The translations under genes and the position numbers were made by a program. Below, in pieces: positions 14,440-23,110 of a stretch of 64,000 nucleotides of DNA. The notes beneath the pieces were generated by a model that did not search any database, was not told the DNA's origin, and worked only from the letters and a program-made list of their open reading frames with translations. Source of the stretch: Chrysoperla carnea (lineage: Eukaryota > Arthropoda > Insecta > Neuroptera > Chrysopidae); NCBI RefSeq assembly GCF_905475395.1, contig NC_058340.1, positions 59,622,181 through 59,686,180 on the forward strand, read 5' to 3'. Position 1 is the stretch's first letter, and each line of letters opens with the position of its first letter.

Positions 14440-14655
14440 GGTTAGGTTAGGTTAGAGTGGCTATCCTGGAGTGGGACACACTTAGACCATAGGGTCCGTT
14501 GTGAAACCGTAAATGGGTTGGCCCGCCCTCGGTCACTACTCTATGAACCATTTGGAGCTGTTCAAGAACAGAAGGAGAGCTTTGACGTAGCCTGACTTTA
14601 GGTCGGAGAGGTCGTCAAAGAGAGGCTGGCACCACTGTGACAGCTCCTGCAGTAG
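14440..14655 (-). mobile_element. 5'-truncated R1-like LINE 3' end with target-site duplication
   Basis: A 216-bp insert is flanked by the perfect 11-bp direct repeat ACAAGCAAGAT (14429-14439 and 14656-14666). Read on the minus strand it has an open C-terminal frame ending KALLLFLNSSKWFIE and a stop at 14536-14538, then a ~95-bp 3' UTR (CACAACGGACCCTATGGTCT, GTGTGTCCCACTCCAGGATA) and a tail of CCTAA-type units (CTAACCTAACCTAACC). The 3' UTR and tail resemble those of insect R1-clade LINEs. This is a dead-on-arrival insertion just upstream of a Poxn exon. A similar tail is at 36040-36145. Confidence 0.72.
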
Positions 14656-14801
14656 ACAAGCAAGATACTTTCTACCTTCTTTTTTTCTAGGAGATAAATA
14701 ATCAAAATTAATTACCTTAAACTTATAACCTTTCCCCTCATAAAGTAAAAAAATCAAGAAAAACTAATAACTAAAACAATAAATTTTCGTTTTGTTTACA
14801 G

Positions 14802-15120
14802 CAAGTTGCAACACCAACAGTTGTCAAGAAAATATTACGTTTCAAACAAGAGAATCCCGGTATGTTTGCATGGGAGATACGTGATCAATTATTAGCACAA
14901 AGAATATGTGATCCAAATAGTATACCATCCGTTAGTTCTGTTAATCGAATTTTAAGAAATAGTGGTGCATGGACTGAAGCTGATCTAATGCCGAGCAATC
15001 ATCATTCACAATCATCAAATCATAATGGATTGCCAACATCACATCATTCGCATCATCATCACCACCATTTAAATAATTCATCACTTACAAATGGACATCA
15101 TATTCACACATCTATGGCAG
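14802..15120 (+). CDS. Poxn: Poxn exon: C-terminal half of paired domain plus His-rich linker
   Basis: The acceptor is TTTGTTTACAG before 14802 and the donor is GCAG/GTAAAT at 15120/15121. The exon starts exactly at the codon for Q in QVATPTVV, a junction used in many Pax genes. It is 319 nt, so one base is carried to the next exon. After the paired domain (ending NSGAW) comes a linker rich in His and Ser ([10 protein letters not shown]), encoded by CAT/CAC repeats. Confidence 0.93.
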
Positions 15121-18100
15121 GTAAATTTAGATTTTTTAAATTTATATTGCTTATTTTAAGTAGCGGACTTGTATAAGGACACTCTTTCATCCAGGACAGA
15201 ACACCCAGTACCCACACCAAACCTGCATGAAATTATATTAATCGCAAACCCCTTTGAAAAGTGTTATGAAATTGACAATTATTGGTCATTATGTTCGATT
15301 CAAAAAGCTCAATACTGAAGTAAAACATGCGTGTCTCCTACTATTATTACTCATGTTGGGCCACTCGTGTTCGTATATCACGCTGCCTCTTCTTCGAATA
15401 TTTCTAAAGTTATAGATTTTAAAATAAGTCATTCACGCACAAAAATAGTATAAATAATATTCAGAGTCAAAATCAAATAGATAACTGTTCGATCAATTAG
15501 ATTTTTATCGTTATTTAATAGATACATACATAAAAACTTTATAGCAAAACTATTCGAGGCGGGATAGATCCCTAACCAAAAAAAAAAAAAACTAGGAAAT
15601 TAAGCAAGACTTAACGAGAGTTCATTTAAATAACATCGAATTCGTATTCAACAACAAAAAATATCTACTAGATGGCAATTTTAAGCCAAAATAAGCATTT
15701 CAAAAGAACTTGAACTACATATGCTCTCCGCTGAGATCCTACGCCTTTTTCTGAGTAGGTTAAGTTTGCTGAATGTTCCTTGGAGTTCTAGAAACCCTTC
15801 ACAAAAAGTTTCCTTAAAATTGGTACTATTTGCCCACTTTTCCTATGCATTCCGGCTAAAGTATTTGACTACTAATAATTAAGATCAAAAATATTTCAAA
15901 GTAGTCATTGGTGGAAGATGCGCACACTTTATCTGTTACAAATGTCTATATTGTTTTTAAAACAACATATTAACATCAATTTATGTCTTTTCGTAACTAA
16001 TTAACTCGTGGGTGCCTCACAAGGTGTATTAATTTGGAAACAAACAAAATTTTTTTGTATAAATAATAAATTATTCTGTTGCAAAAATATTTGTATTATA
16101 AATTAATTTATCGCTCCGTATAAAAATAAAATGTCAAAACCTTTTTTGTGTTTTTATTTACGAAATAGATATTTTTTATCTGTTTATCTAATTCTAACAA
16201 AACGGGTCATTCATTAGTTTTTTGGAGGGTTAAAATATATTATCTTTTGTTAATGAAATACTGTTTTGGCTACTTAACATTCTATTTAAAAAAAAAATTG
16301 TTGTAACTGATTACAAAGGGCTTTGTTATTCTTGTTTTTCAATAATTTTTTTTTTTCCAAAGACAAAATTAAATGAAAATTTTAATTAGAAAATCCAGCA
16401 TAAAATTGAGACTCGAACTTTTTTATAAGAAAAACTTTATACTAATTTTAAATAGAAAATGAAGAAAAGTTTTTTTCCTTTCTCGTCGTATATTCTGAAG
16501 TAGTTTTTCTCGAAAGTCAATACTGAAAGCACAGAAAGAAAGACATACAAAATATACAAAAACCACATACCTATTACCATTTATAATATTAGCCTTCAAA
16601 ACCCCTCCAAAGTATTTACAAAGTATTTAGAAAATGCGTTGCTTCGTAATTTTTCCTTTAGGGTGCTATACAGCCCTAAAGTTGCAAATTTGAAACCATA
16701 TTGAATGCATGGAATGGATTTTCTAAATTCTTAAATCAAATACATACTTGTTTTATTCTTTCAAAAATTTAATTTTAGCTACTTTTACTTTTTCTGTATT
16801 AATTAATTGTAATGTACGTTTAAAAAATACATCCTTCTGATTTAGTAGTCAACCCAATATATGCGTACCTACATTTGGTTTGATCAGGATATTTATTATG
16901 ACAACATAAAATTTTCTTGTACTAACTTTAAATTATCTCTATTATCTTTAACTTCTGATACCTCGCTTCCACTGATAACCAACTGATGATAACTCACTTC
17001 CACATTTTGTAAAATGAAAAAAATTTTGCTAAAATAAAAAATACAAATTGACAAATTGTAAAAATATTTTTGCATATTCTCAAAATTCATGGTTTTGGTA
17101 TCGTTTTTTGCGGCAGTTTTTTGGGTTTTGTTACTCAACCAGCAAACAAATCCGGACGATAACGTGCGATAAGTAATATAGTTCTAGAAATACTTCAAAA
17201 TTGCAACTGAAGATCCTTTTAGAGAAAACCTGCCTGTAAAATGTAGATAGACTAATATCTTTTAATTACACAATTAATATTTACATGACCTCTCAAATTG
17301 CAATATATTATCCCGTTCATATTTTAATAAACCGTTTTCTAATTTATTAATCCTGTCATCTTGTAAACAATAAATTTATTATTTTTATGGTTCATAATAA
17401 AACAAACACAGGTAACACAATCAATTTTATAAAATATTAACCATAACTTTGTTTTCTTTGTTCAACAGATTCGACCGCATATCCAATAAAGCCTTTATCT
17501 ACATCGTTAACCAGTGGTGTAACAAGGATGAATACATTGTTTCCGGCACATATATCACCAATGCAGATACCACCAGTAACAACCATATCAGAACCATCAC
17601 CTGCACATAGTTTTACAAGTAGTCGTATTGCTGCGTTACAACATCAATTACATATTGCTACATCCACACCAATTCCATCAAAATCATCACCATGGTCTGG
17701 ACTTATATTACCGTGTCGACCACCACCAACTTATTTAGCATATCCTTCAGGTTAGTTAACATCGAAAAATTAATTACCAATAATTTCTCCTCAATTAGAA
17801 TGCTTAAAGACGTTACTCGGCCAAGTGATGAAATTAACATGAACGTTTCAAATTTTTCGAGTGAATTCTATTAGAATTTGGGAAAATTATTTCTTATCGT
17901 GTTCTAATATTGAACCTGAGAAAGAAAATATTAGATTTCAAAAAGGAATCCCAGTTTTCTAACGTATTTTGATGTGTTGGAATCTAAATAACAATATTGG
18001 CTTGTATTTGTTTTCAAAACTGTAGAGTAACGTTAAGTATAACTTCTTTTATACACGCTCTAATTTTCCAAACCAAAATCAATAGTTCTGTTTTTAAAAG

Positions 18101-18703
18101 TTGTTTAAATTTGCTAAACTTTTTGTTATAGATTTAACAACACAACGCTTATCACTTATTGAATCATCACCATCATCAACATCATCAATCAGTAATCATC
18201 ATCATCATCAACACAGTACCCCCACCACACAATCAGCAAATAGTATATTCGGTAAACATCATCAAACCTCTCTAACCTCCCTATCAATCAACAATAACAA
18301 TGAGAATACATCAAGCATAACAAGTGATGATTCCAATTCCGAAAAAAGTGACATTGATGAAATTGTGATAAGTGATTCATCTGTGAAATCATCATCAGAT
18401 GAACATCCACATCATCGTTCTCCAGCAGCTCAACAACAACAAGTTGAAAAGAAGAAGAATCCGTATTCAATTGAGGAATTATTAAAAAAACCTTATAAAA
18501 AGATCGATAAAACAAAATCAAATGTATTTATTCAACAACCGTGTGGTGTATTGATTGATAATCCATGTTCGTGTCAATTATTACCAAACGCTCCACGTAG
18601 TCATAACAGTTGTGAATCAACAACAACAATTGACAATTCAACAAACAATCTTGTCACTCGCCATATTTCAGAAAGTTCTAGTAGTACCGTGTCATCAGTA
18701 TAA
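14802..18703 (+). CDS. Poxn: Pox neuro, paired-domain transcription factor (3' part of gene, three exons)
   Basis: Coding exons 14802-15120, 17469-17750 and 18132-18703 join in phase into 390 residues and a stop; all three introns visible at these joins have GT-AG or AG borders. Residues 1-57 of this fragment are the C-terminal RED subdomain of a paired domain (starts [14 protein letters not shown], includes [13 protein letters not shown] and [10 protein letters not shown]). The last exon has [12 protein letters not shown], which I recognise as the conserved C-terminal motif of insect Poxn; no homeodomain is present, as expected for Poxn. In Drosophila, Poxn specifies poly-innervated sense organs and acts in the nucleus as a DNA-binding regulator. 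The N-terminal PAI half of the paired domain and the start codon lie upstream, probably outside the window. The linker has His, Ser and Asn runs, a normal low-complexity feature. It converges with the LHFPL gene. Confidence 0.93.
15121..17468 (+). other. Poxn intron (2.35 kb)
   Basis: Bounded by GTAAAT and a TTGTTCAACAG acceptor. Apart from the repeat at 16570-16880 I see AT-rich sequence without recognisable coding or RNA features. Confidence 0.85.
16570..16880 (+). repeat. Dispersed repeat sharing TGATTTAGTAGTCAACCCAA, copy 1
   Basis: The end block (CTGATTTAGTAGTCAACCCA ATAT-TGCGTAC) and the preceding stretch (TTAATTTTAGCTACTTTTACT, TGTATTAATTAATTGTA) match 50200-50330 closely. The left boundary is soft. 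It has no coding capacity and its class is unknown. Confidence 0.5.
17469..17750 (+). CDS. Poxn: Poxn exon: proline/serine-rich middle segment
   Basis: 282 nt, phase-preserving, beginning with the split Asp codon and reading [16 protein letters not shown]. The segment is rich in Pro, Ser and Thr ([19 protein letters not shown]) as expected of a transactivation linker. The donor is TTCAG/GTTAGT. No domain is recognisable here; assignment rests on phase continuity and position. Confidence 0.87.
17751..18131 (+). other. Poxn intron (381 bp)
   Basis: GTTAGT donor and TTTGTTATAG acceptor. Nothing else recognised inside. Confidence 0.85.
18132..18703 (+). CDS. Poxn: Poxn terminal coding exon with [11 protein letters not shown] motif
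   Basis: Starts with a split Asp codon (DLTTQRLSL) and ends at TAA 18701-18703. It carries Ser, His and Asn runs, an acidic Ser-rich stretch ([14 protein letters not shown]), then [18 protein letters not shown] near 18449-18502, the family-diagnostic motif, which resembles a short repression-type (eh1-like) peptide. The last 65 residues are Ser/Thr-rich. Confidence 0.92.
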
Positions 18704-18973
18704 ACTAATTTTGGTCTCAAATCTTTTGTTATTTATTTTTTAAGAATAATTTATTATACATTTTTTTTGACTGTACATATCTTAAATATTAAGCATTTTT
18801 ATCTATTAAGGCCATTTAATTGATTTTAGATTGATTTTTTACATTGATTTAAACACCAGTCAATCTTAGGGTTAAACAAAAAATATAATTGTATCACCTA
18901 GATGTAAAATATTCTGTATTATTTTTTTACCACGGATTCTTAGATTTCTTTGGTAATTTTACTTAATAGTGTT

Positions 18974-19214
18974 TTACTCGCTTCCTTGGTGTGTATACTA
19001 CTTTCTTGGTTGACAGAGACGGGACGCTCCGCTTAGCGCAGCGGGGCAAAGAAGAGGAAGCAGGAATCTCAAACTTTCCACCCTTGTAGTATAATATACT
19101 ATTTTTCACCTCCGGGCAGAAAGTGACAACTTTCTGCCCACTGTGCAAAACGAAGTTGCCGCTTTCCGTGGTCGTCGGGAAGAAAAATAGTTTACACACC
19201 ACGGGAGCAAGTAA
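18974..19214. repeat. GC-rich inverted-repeat element downstream of Poxn
   Basis: The outer arms TTACTCGCTTCCTTGGTGTG (from 18974) and, on the other strand, TTACTTGCTCCCGTGGTGTG (from 19214) match at 22 of 26 positions. Inside are CCGCTTAGCGCAGCGG and a perfect 10-bp hairpin at 19114-19139 (GGGCAGAAAG, loop TGACAA, CTTTCTGCCC). The GC content is far above the flanks. Probably a MITE; it has no coding frame I believe in. Confidence 0.62.
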
Positions 19215-19265
19215 AAAATGTCTCAGATTTCATGTTTATTGTCGCCCGAAGCGATAGGTCTGTAA

Positions 19266-19562
19266 TATACTATTTCTTTATTTTCGGCCCAAAGTGCGTA
19301 CTTGCTGCTTCTGTTGGGTGGCCGAAAGTCCTACATTTATGCTTTAGTACCAATGCATAAATGTCGGACTGAAAATAAAGATGAATGGTATACATCACAC
19401 GAGCAGAAAGTTTGAGGCACCTGAACTGCACGCGATGATGTTCTCAGCTTCACCTCGGCAATCTTCTTCCCTTTGGTACCAAAGCATAAATGTCGGACTT
19501 TTTGCCTCCCAACAAAAGCAGCAACTACGTACTTTCGACCGAAAATAAAGAAAAATAATATA
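19266..19562. repeat. Second foldback element, ~87-bp arms
   Basis: The left arm 19266-19351 and right arm 19475-19562 are inverted copies with roughly 80-85 percent identity by eye (for example TATTTCTTTATTTTCGGCCC against TTTTTCTTTATTTTCGGTCG, and ACATTTATGCTTTAGTACC against ACATTTATGCTTTGGTACC). The loop carries a further partial inverted copy of the CATAAATGTCGGACT block, plus ATACAT-CACGAGCAGA-AGTTTG, which recurs at 19561-19585. A repeat-internal GAACTGC-CGC-ATGATG block also occurs twice (19423, 19592). The cluster ends near 19665, where AAACTTTCTGCACTTGTAGT echoes 19069-19090. Confidence 0.6.
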
Positions 19563-20720
19563 CATGACACGAGCAGATAGTTTGGTAGGCCTGAACTGCG
19601 CGCCATGATGCGCATCCAATCGCGTAGTGCAGGAATCTCAAACTTTCTGCACTTGTAGTGTACTATATTAATTTATACCTTTTTTTTATTTATTTCTAAT
19701 GAATACATATTTTGTGACATTGTATATTGACTGGCCTTTAAGAACCATTTTTATTTATTTCATATTGTGCCATAGTTTTAAACTGTATTTATTTTTAATT
19801 ATAATTTATAAAATCTGTAAGAATTGATTTTGGTCGGGTCAGTAGAAATATCAGGGCGTCTAAAAAATAAATGCATTGAAATCGTCGTACGTTACTTATG
19901 ATGCTCTTGGTTACCGGTTCTTAGCAATCTAAAAAACAAAGCAAAGGTACCTGTGCCATTTATCCCATTTTGTTTTATTTAAGAGTACCTAGCGATACAC
20001 TCTTTTGAGTCATAAAACATGTTATAAATAAATACATCAGAGAAAATTTCATTTTCCTTCTTACCAAGCTAGAGAAATAAGAAAAGTCTGGAGGAATAAA
20101 GAAGTCTTTAAATTTTCTCTTTCATTTAACAAAAAAAATGTATATAGAAAATCATATAATAAAATTTTCATAATCACAAGATAGATTATACATTTTTTCC
20201 AAAATATTCTGTATTTTTTACCATTTGTTAATAACTCTTCTTGAAGAAAACAACCCTAAGATATAAGTTAGAAGGTTTATTAGAGATAAACAAATTTCAG
20301 ATTAGTTTGGAGGTTAATGAACTTAGTAGTGCCATTTTAAGAAGAGTAGTTTCATAATAACGTCAATTTCTTGATAATTATGAAGTTTATCGAAAACAGT
20401 TGTTGCCATGAACTAAAAGCTATGTGCTTGTACAAAATTTCCATTGAACCGAATAGAGTGCCATTTTGATTCACTAACCTCCTAACTAAAATTAAAGTTA
20501 GAACAAATTATTGTTATACATAATAATTATGTGTTATTTTTAGATAATAGTTTAAATTATTTACCTGTTGACAAATTGTAAAATTTGAATCTGAAAATTG
20601 TAAAATAAATATTGATAATATTAAATTAGTTATTTTTTTATTTCATGTATTTCTCCTAACTGCGCTACCACATTGAGGACAAAGCTGAAAGCAATATTAT
20701 GACATAGAAAAACATCTAAA

Positions 20721-21460
20721 ATGAAGAGAATTTTCATCGTTTTTACGCTGATTGCAACAGTAATTCCCGTTCCGTGTGATTATCATAATATTGATGCAAA
20801 CAAATATACCATGCTTATACGAAACCGCTAATCAATAAAATCGCTCATTTGAAGTAATCCTAACCAGGCCCTTGTCAGTCTAAAGCAAACCATTCGTACT
20901 TAATTGATAAATTATTACCATTGACTTATACTTTCTGTTCCAATAACAACAAAGCATCTCCTCTCATGCGACAAGTTTGAAGCCATAACAAATCAATTGC
21001 AAATTTTATTAGACATTCAAATTGTCCTAGAAAACGACCAAAAAGAACAAACTTTCAAGTGTCTATTAGAAGCATAATTACTACAGAAAATCTAAAATGT
21101 GTGTACTATTAATTTACACTGCGAAATGTAAAGATAATGACCTATAAACGTATATACCAGAAATTGATGTTTTAAAACTGCAATGTCAAAATTACTACCC
21201 AATGAATCTGTACCAAAACGCTGATCAAGTATCGAAATAGAAATTTACAAAGCGGTAAGGATCTGATGATGCCTTCGACTTCAAATTCAAAATTTTATGT
21301 GAACCAGCTATTGGTAACAGCTACATTTTACAGCAGTTTTTCTATCAAACAATCCGGATGATACTGGGTTTTAATAATGATGAACAAATTCGATTCAAAC
21401 TTGCAAGTGAGAGTACAAAACCAAGCAAGCAGGTAGTCTTTGCTTATCATTAACCTTCAA
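20721..21460 (+). pseudogene. Decayed gene for a secreted protein of unknown family
   Basis: An ATG at 20721 opens a 36-codon frame starting MKRIFIVFTLIATVIPVPC, a convincing signal peptide (basic n-region, hydrophobic core, small residues before a Cys). The frame then stops, and protein-like runs continue in shifted or interrupted frames: LQILLDIQIVLENDQ (about 20998-21042), FKCLLEA to a stop near 21075, IPEIDVLKLQCQNYY (about 21154-21200), then ILCEPAIGNSYILQQFFYQ and IRMILGFNNDEQIRF (about 21290-21400). Several in-frame stops and frameshifts break it. I do not recognise the family. It could instead be a spliced gene with short introns, but no convincing splice sites explain the stops. Confidence 0.42.
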
Positions 21461-21791
21461 GTTCTCATTAAAAAAGACTACGAAGCAGCAGACAGATAAT
21501 CAGTAATTGTATTGAAGCTGTGAAAAATAATTTTGAGGAAAACACAAATAAAATTTCTAAAATTCAATCATATAATAAAAGAAATGATAACAAAAAAGTG
21601 ATAAACTACACATTCTTCCACTTTTCTCATTATTTCAAAGTTTAAACCAAAACACAGGTGAAGAACATGTACTAAAAATTTTTAAATCAATAATGTAAAT
21701 ATTCAAGTAATAAATAATAATTTATCTTTATCTCAGTGTTACGGAACATTAATATAAAATAAATTTTAAAAGAAAAAAAAGTTTATGATAC

Positions 21792-22213
21792 AAGAGCTGG
21801 CAATGTTTTCGAAAGTTTACTTTGAGACGGCTGAATTTCGGGTATTTCTTTCCTTATTTGAACTGAGAGGAAGGTGTCCCTTCTTTTGATTTGTTCAAAT
21901 TTTAAGCACTAATCAATATTTCTCAAAAGGAATCGTTTTACCGACCTTGTAAAAATAGTTGGGTAAAATGATCCCATTTCATTGTTTACCAAACATTTCG
22001 CATAAAATATTAATTGTTATTTTACTCTTTGGTCTTAAAATGCATTTAAAAACAACAATTTTTGCAGCCTTTATCAGAAATTCACACTAAAGAACACAGT
22101 TAACGCAACTGTTCTCAGAACCAGATTAACTTCATCCTACCTAATTTCAATAAAAAAGGAAATATCCAAAATTAAGCCGACCTTAAATCAACTTTAGATG
22201 GTTGCCAGCTCTT
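21792..22213. mobile_element. MITE with AAGAGCTGGCAA terminal inverted repeats
   Basis: The 12-bp termini are perfect inverses: AAGAGCTGGCAA at 21792-21803 and TTGCCAGCTCTT at 22202-22213. The next bases also pair partly (AAAG about 20 bp in). No target-site duplication is obvious and there is no coding frame. The class cannot be assigned. Confidence 0.5.
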
Positions 22214-22384
22214 ATTCAAGTGGGTATTTGATTAAATGGATTTAATACAGCATAATCAAACACATCTGCTAATTAGCAACATTAATTCAAAAAACTATTA
22301 AAACTGATAATTTCAATAAAAAATTTTACATACCGCCAGTTTGTTTATTATGTCGTTATAATAATATTTATTGTATATAAAAAT

Positions 22385-22669
22385 TTAGTATTCCGTAACA
22401 AATTCTCCCTCGTCAAATCCCATTAAAACCGCCAATTCAACGAAATTATATTCATTAACGAGGCATTTAAATGGATAAAACAGCAAAGACATAAGACTAT
22501 CGATATTTTTTAAATGAGTTGTCAACAATGTCAACTGTTTAAACCTGATGTGAGTACAGGAGTCAAAGAGATTTACCGTTGAATTGTGAAAAACTGACTT
22601 ACACAAGTATTCTGAGTATCCTGAACTACCTTTACCGAACTGCAAGCTACTCCATAAAGAAAACATCAT
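22385..22669 (-). CDS. Unrecognised short ORF, 94 codons
   Basis: It opens with ATGATG at 22664-22669 (minus) and stops at 22385-22387. Its base composition is less AT-rich than the flanks and the product looks protein-like, with Cys at several positions, a hydrophobic start (MMFSLWSSLQF) and an acidic end (GFDEGEFVTEY). No family is recognised, no splice sites are obvious, and it stands alone. It may be a remnant exon or chance. Confidence 0.18.
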   Translation of the reverse strand: MMFSLWSSLQFGKGSSGYSEYLCKSVFHNSTVNLFDSCTHIRFKQLTLLTTHLKNIDSLMSLLFYPFKCLVNEYNFVELAVLMGFDEGEFVTEY

Positions 22670-23043
22670 AAAAAGAACCACTATTAAATGGAGGGAGTGA
22701 CATACTAGTTGTAAAGTCAGGCAAATGAGTCAGTCACGCGAAGCCTTGAGAAGTTGCATTGAGTTGCACAGGGTGTAGGAAGGGGAAACAAAAACATACC
22801 TTTCCTGCTTGCCGCTACCTGCCTCTAATCAAGAAAATCCTTTGGAAATCTCTCCTATTTGAAATCTATTGCCGTCAATTATTATTTAAATTGCCACCCC
22901 CTGGCAGAATAGTGATTTATGACATATGTATAATTGACGTTATTTATAGCAAGAGGGCGGGTTATATAGATAATTTAAATTATAAAAAGAGTGGAAAATT
23001 TAAACATCAGGAACAATTCATTTAATTTAAAATTAAAAATATT

Positions 23044-23110
23044 AACAACACCAGGATACGAACCAGCGTACCTTGATTAAGGCAAGTGCTATATCCACAC
23101 AGCTAACCGA
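23044..23110 (-). repeat. tRNA-like SINE head
   Basis: On the minus strand it reads GTCGGTTAGCTGTGTGGATA...GGTTCGTATCCTGG, with A-box-like and B-box-like parts at tRNA spacing. It lacks a normal acceptor stem, so a SINE piece is more likely than a tRNA gene. Confidence 0.4.

Larger units (their letters stand above)
1..14801. other. Non-coding region upstream of the first visible Poxn exon, probably intron
   Basis: No exon could be recognised here. I looked on the plus strand for the N-terminal half of the Poxn paired domain (the VNQLGG...GRPLP stretch) and did not see it. The first Poxn exon in view opens at an intron acceptor (14800-14801), so at least part of this stretch, and perhaps all of it, should be Poxn intron. 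It is AT-rich with short ORFs only. It holds the repeats listed separately (1758-2240, 3156-3603, 3671-4020, 5015-5190, 6400-6485, 10076-10395, 11369-11681, 12799-13828, 14440-14655). The rest looks like plain AT-rich DNA. Confidence 0.6.

Noticed and set aside
15020-15075. CAT/CAC repeat as a microsatellite
   Set aside because: It lies in frame in a Poxn exon and encodes a His-rich linker, so it is coding low complexity.
18288-18521. Minus-strand ORF of 77 codons
   Set aside because: Antisense shadow of the Poxn terminal exon, made of CAT/CAA-type codon repeats.
19337-19619. Overlapping minus-strand ORFs of 74-92 codons downstream of Poxn
   Set aside because: They run through the inverted-repeat cluster and mirror its symmetry; the open frames follow from the GC-rich repeat.
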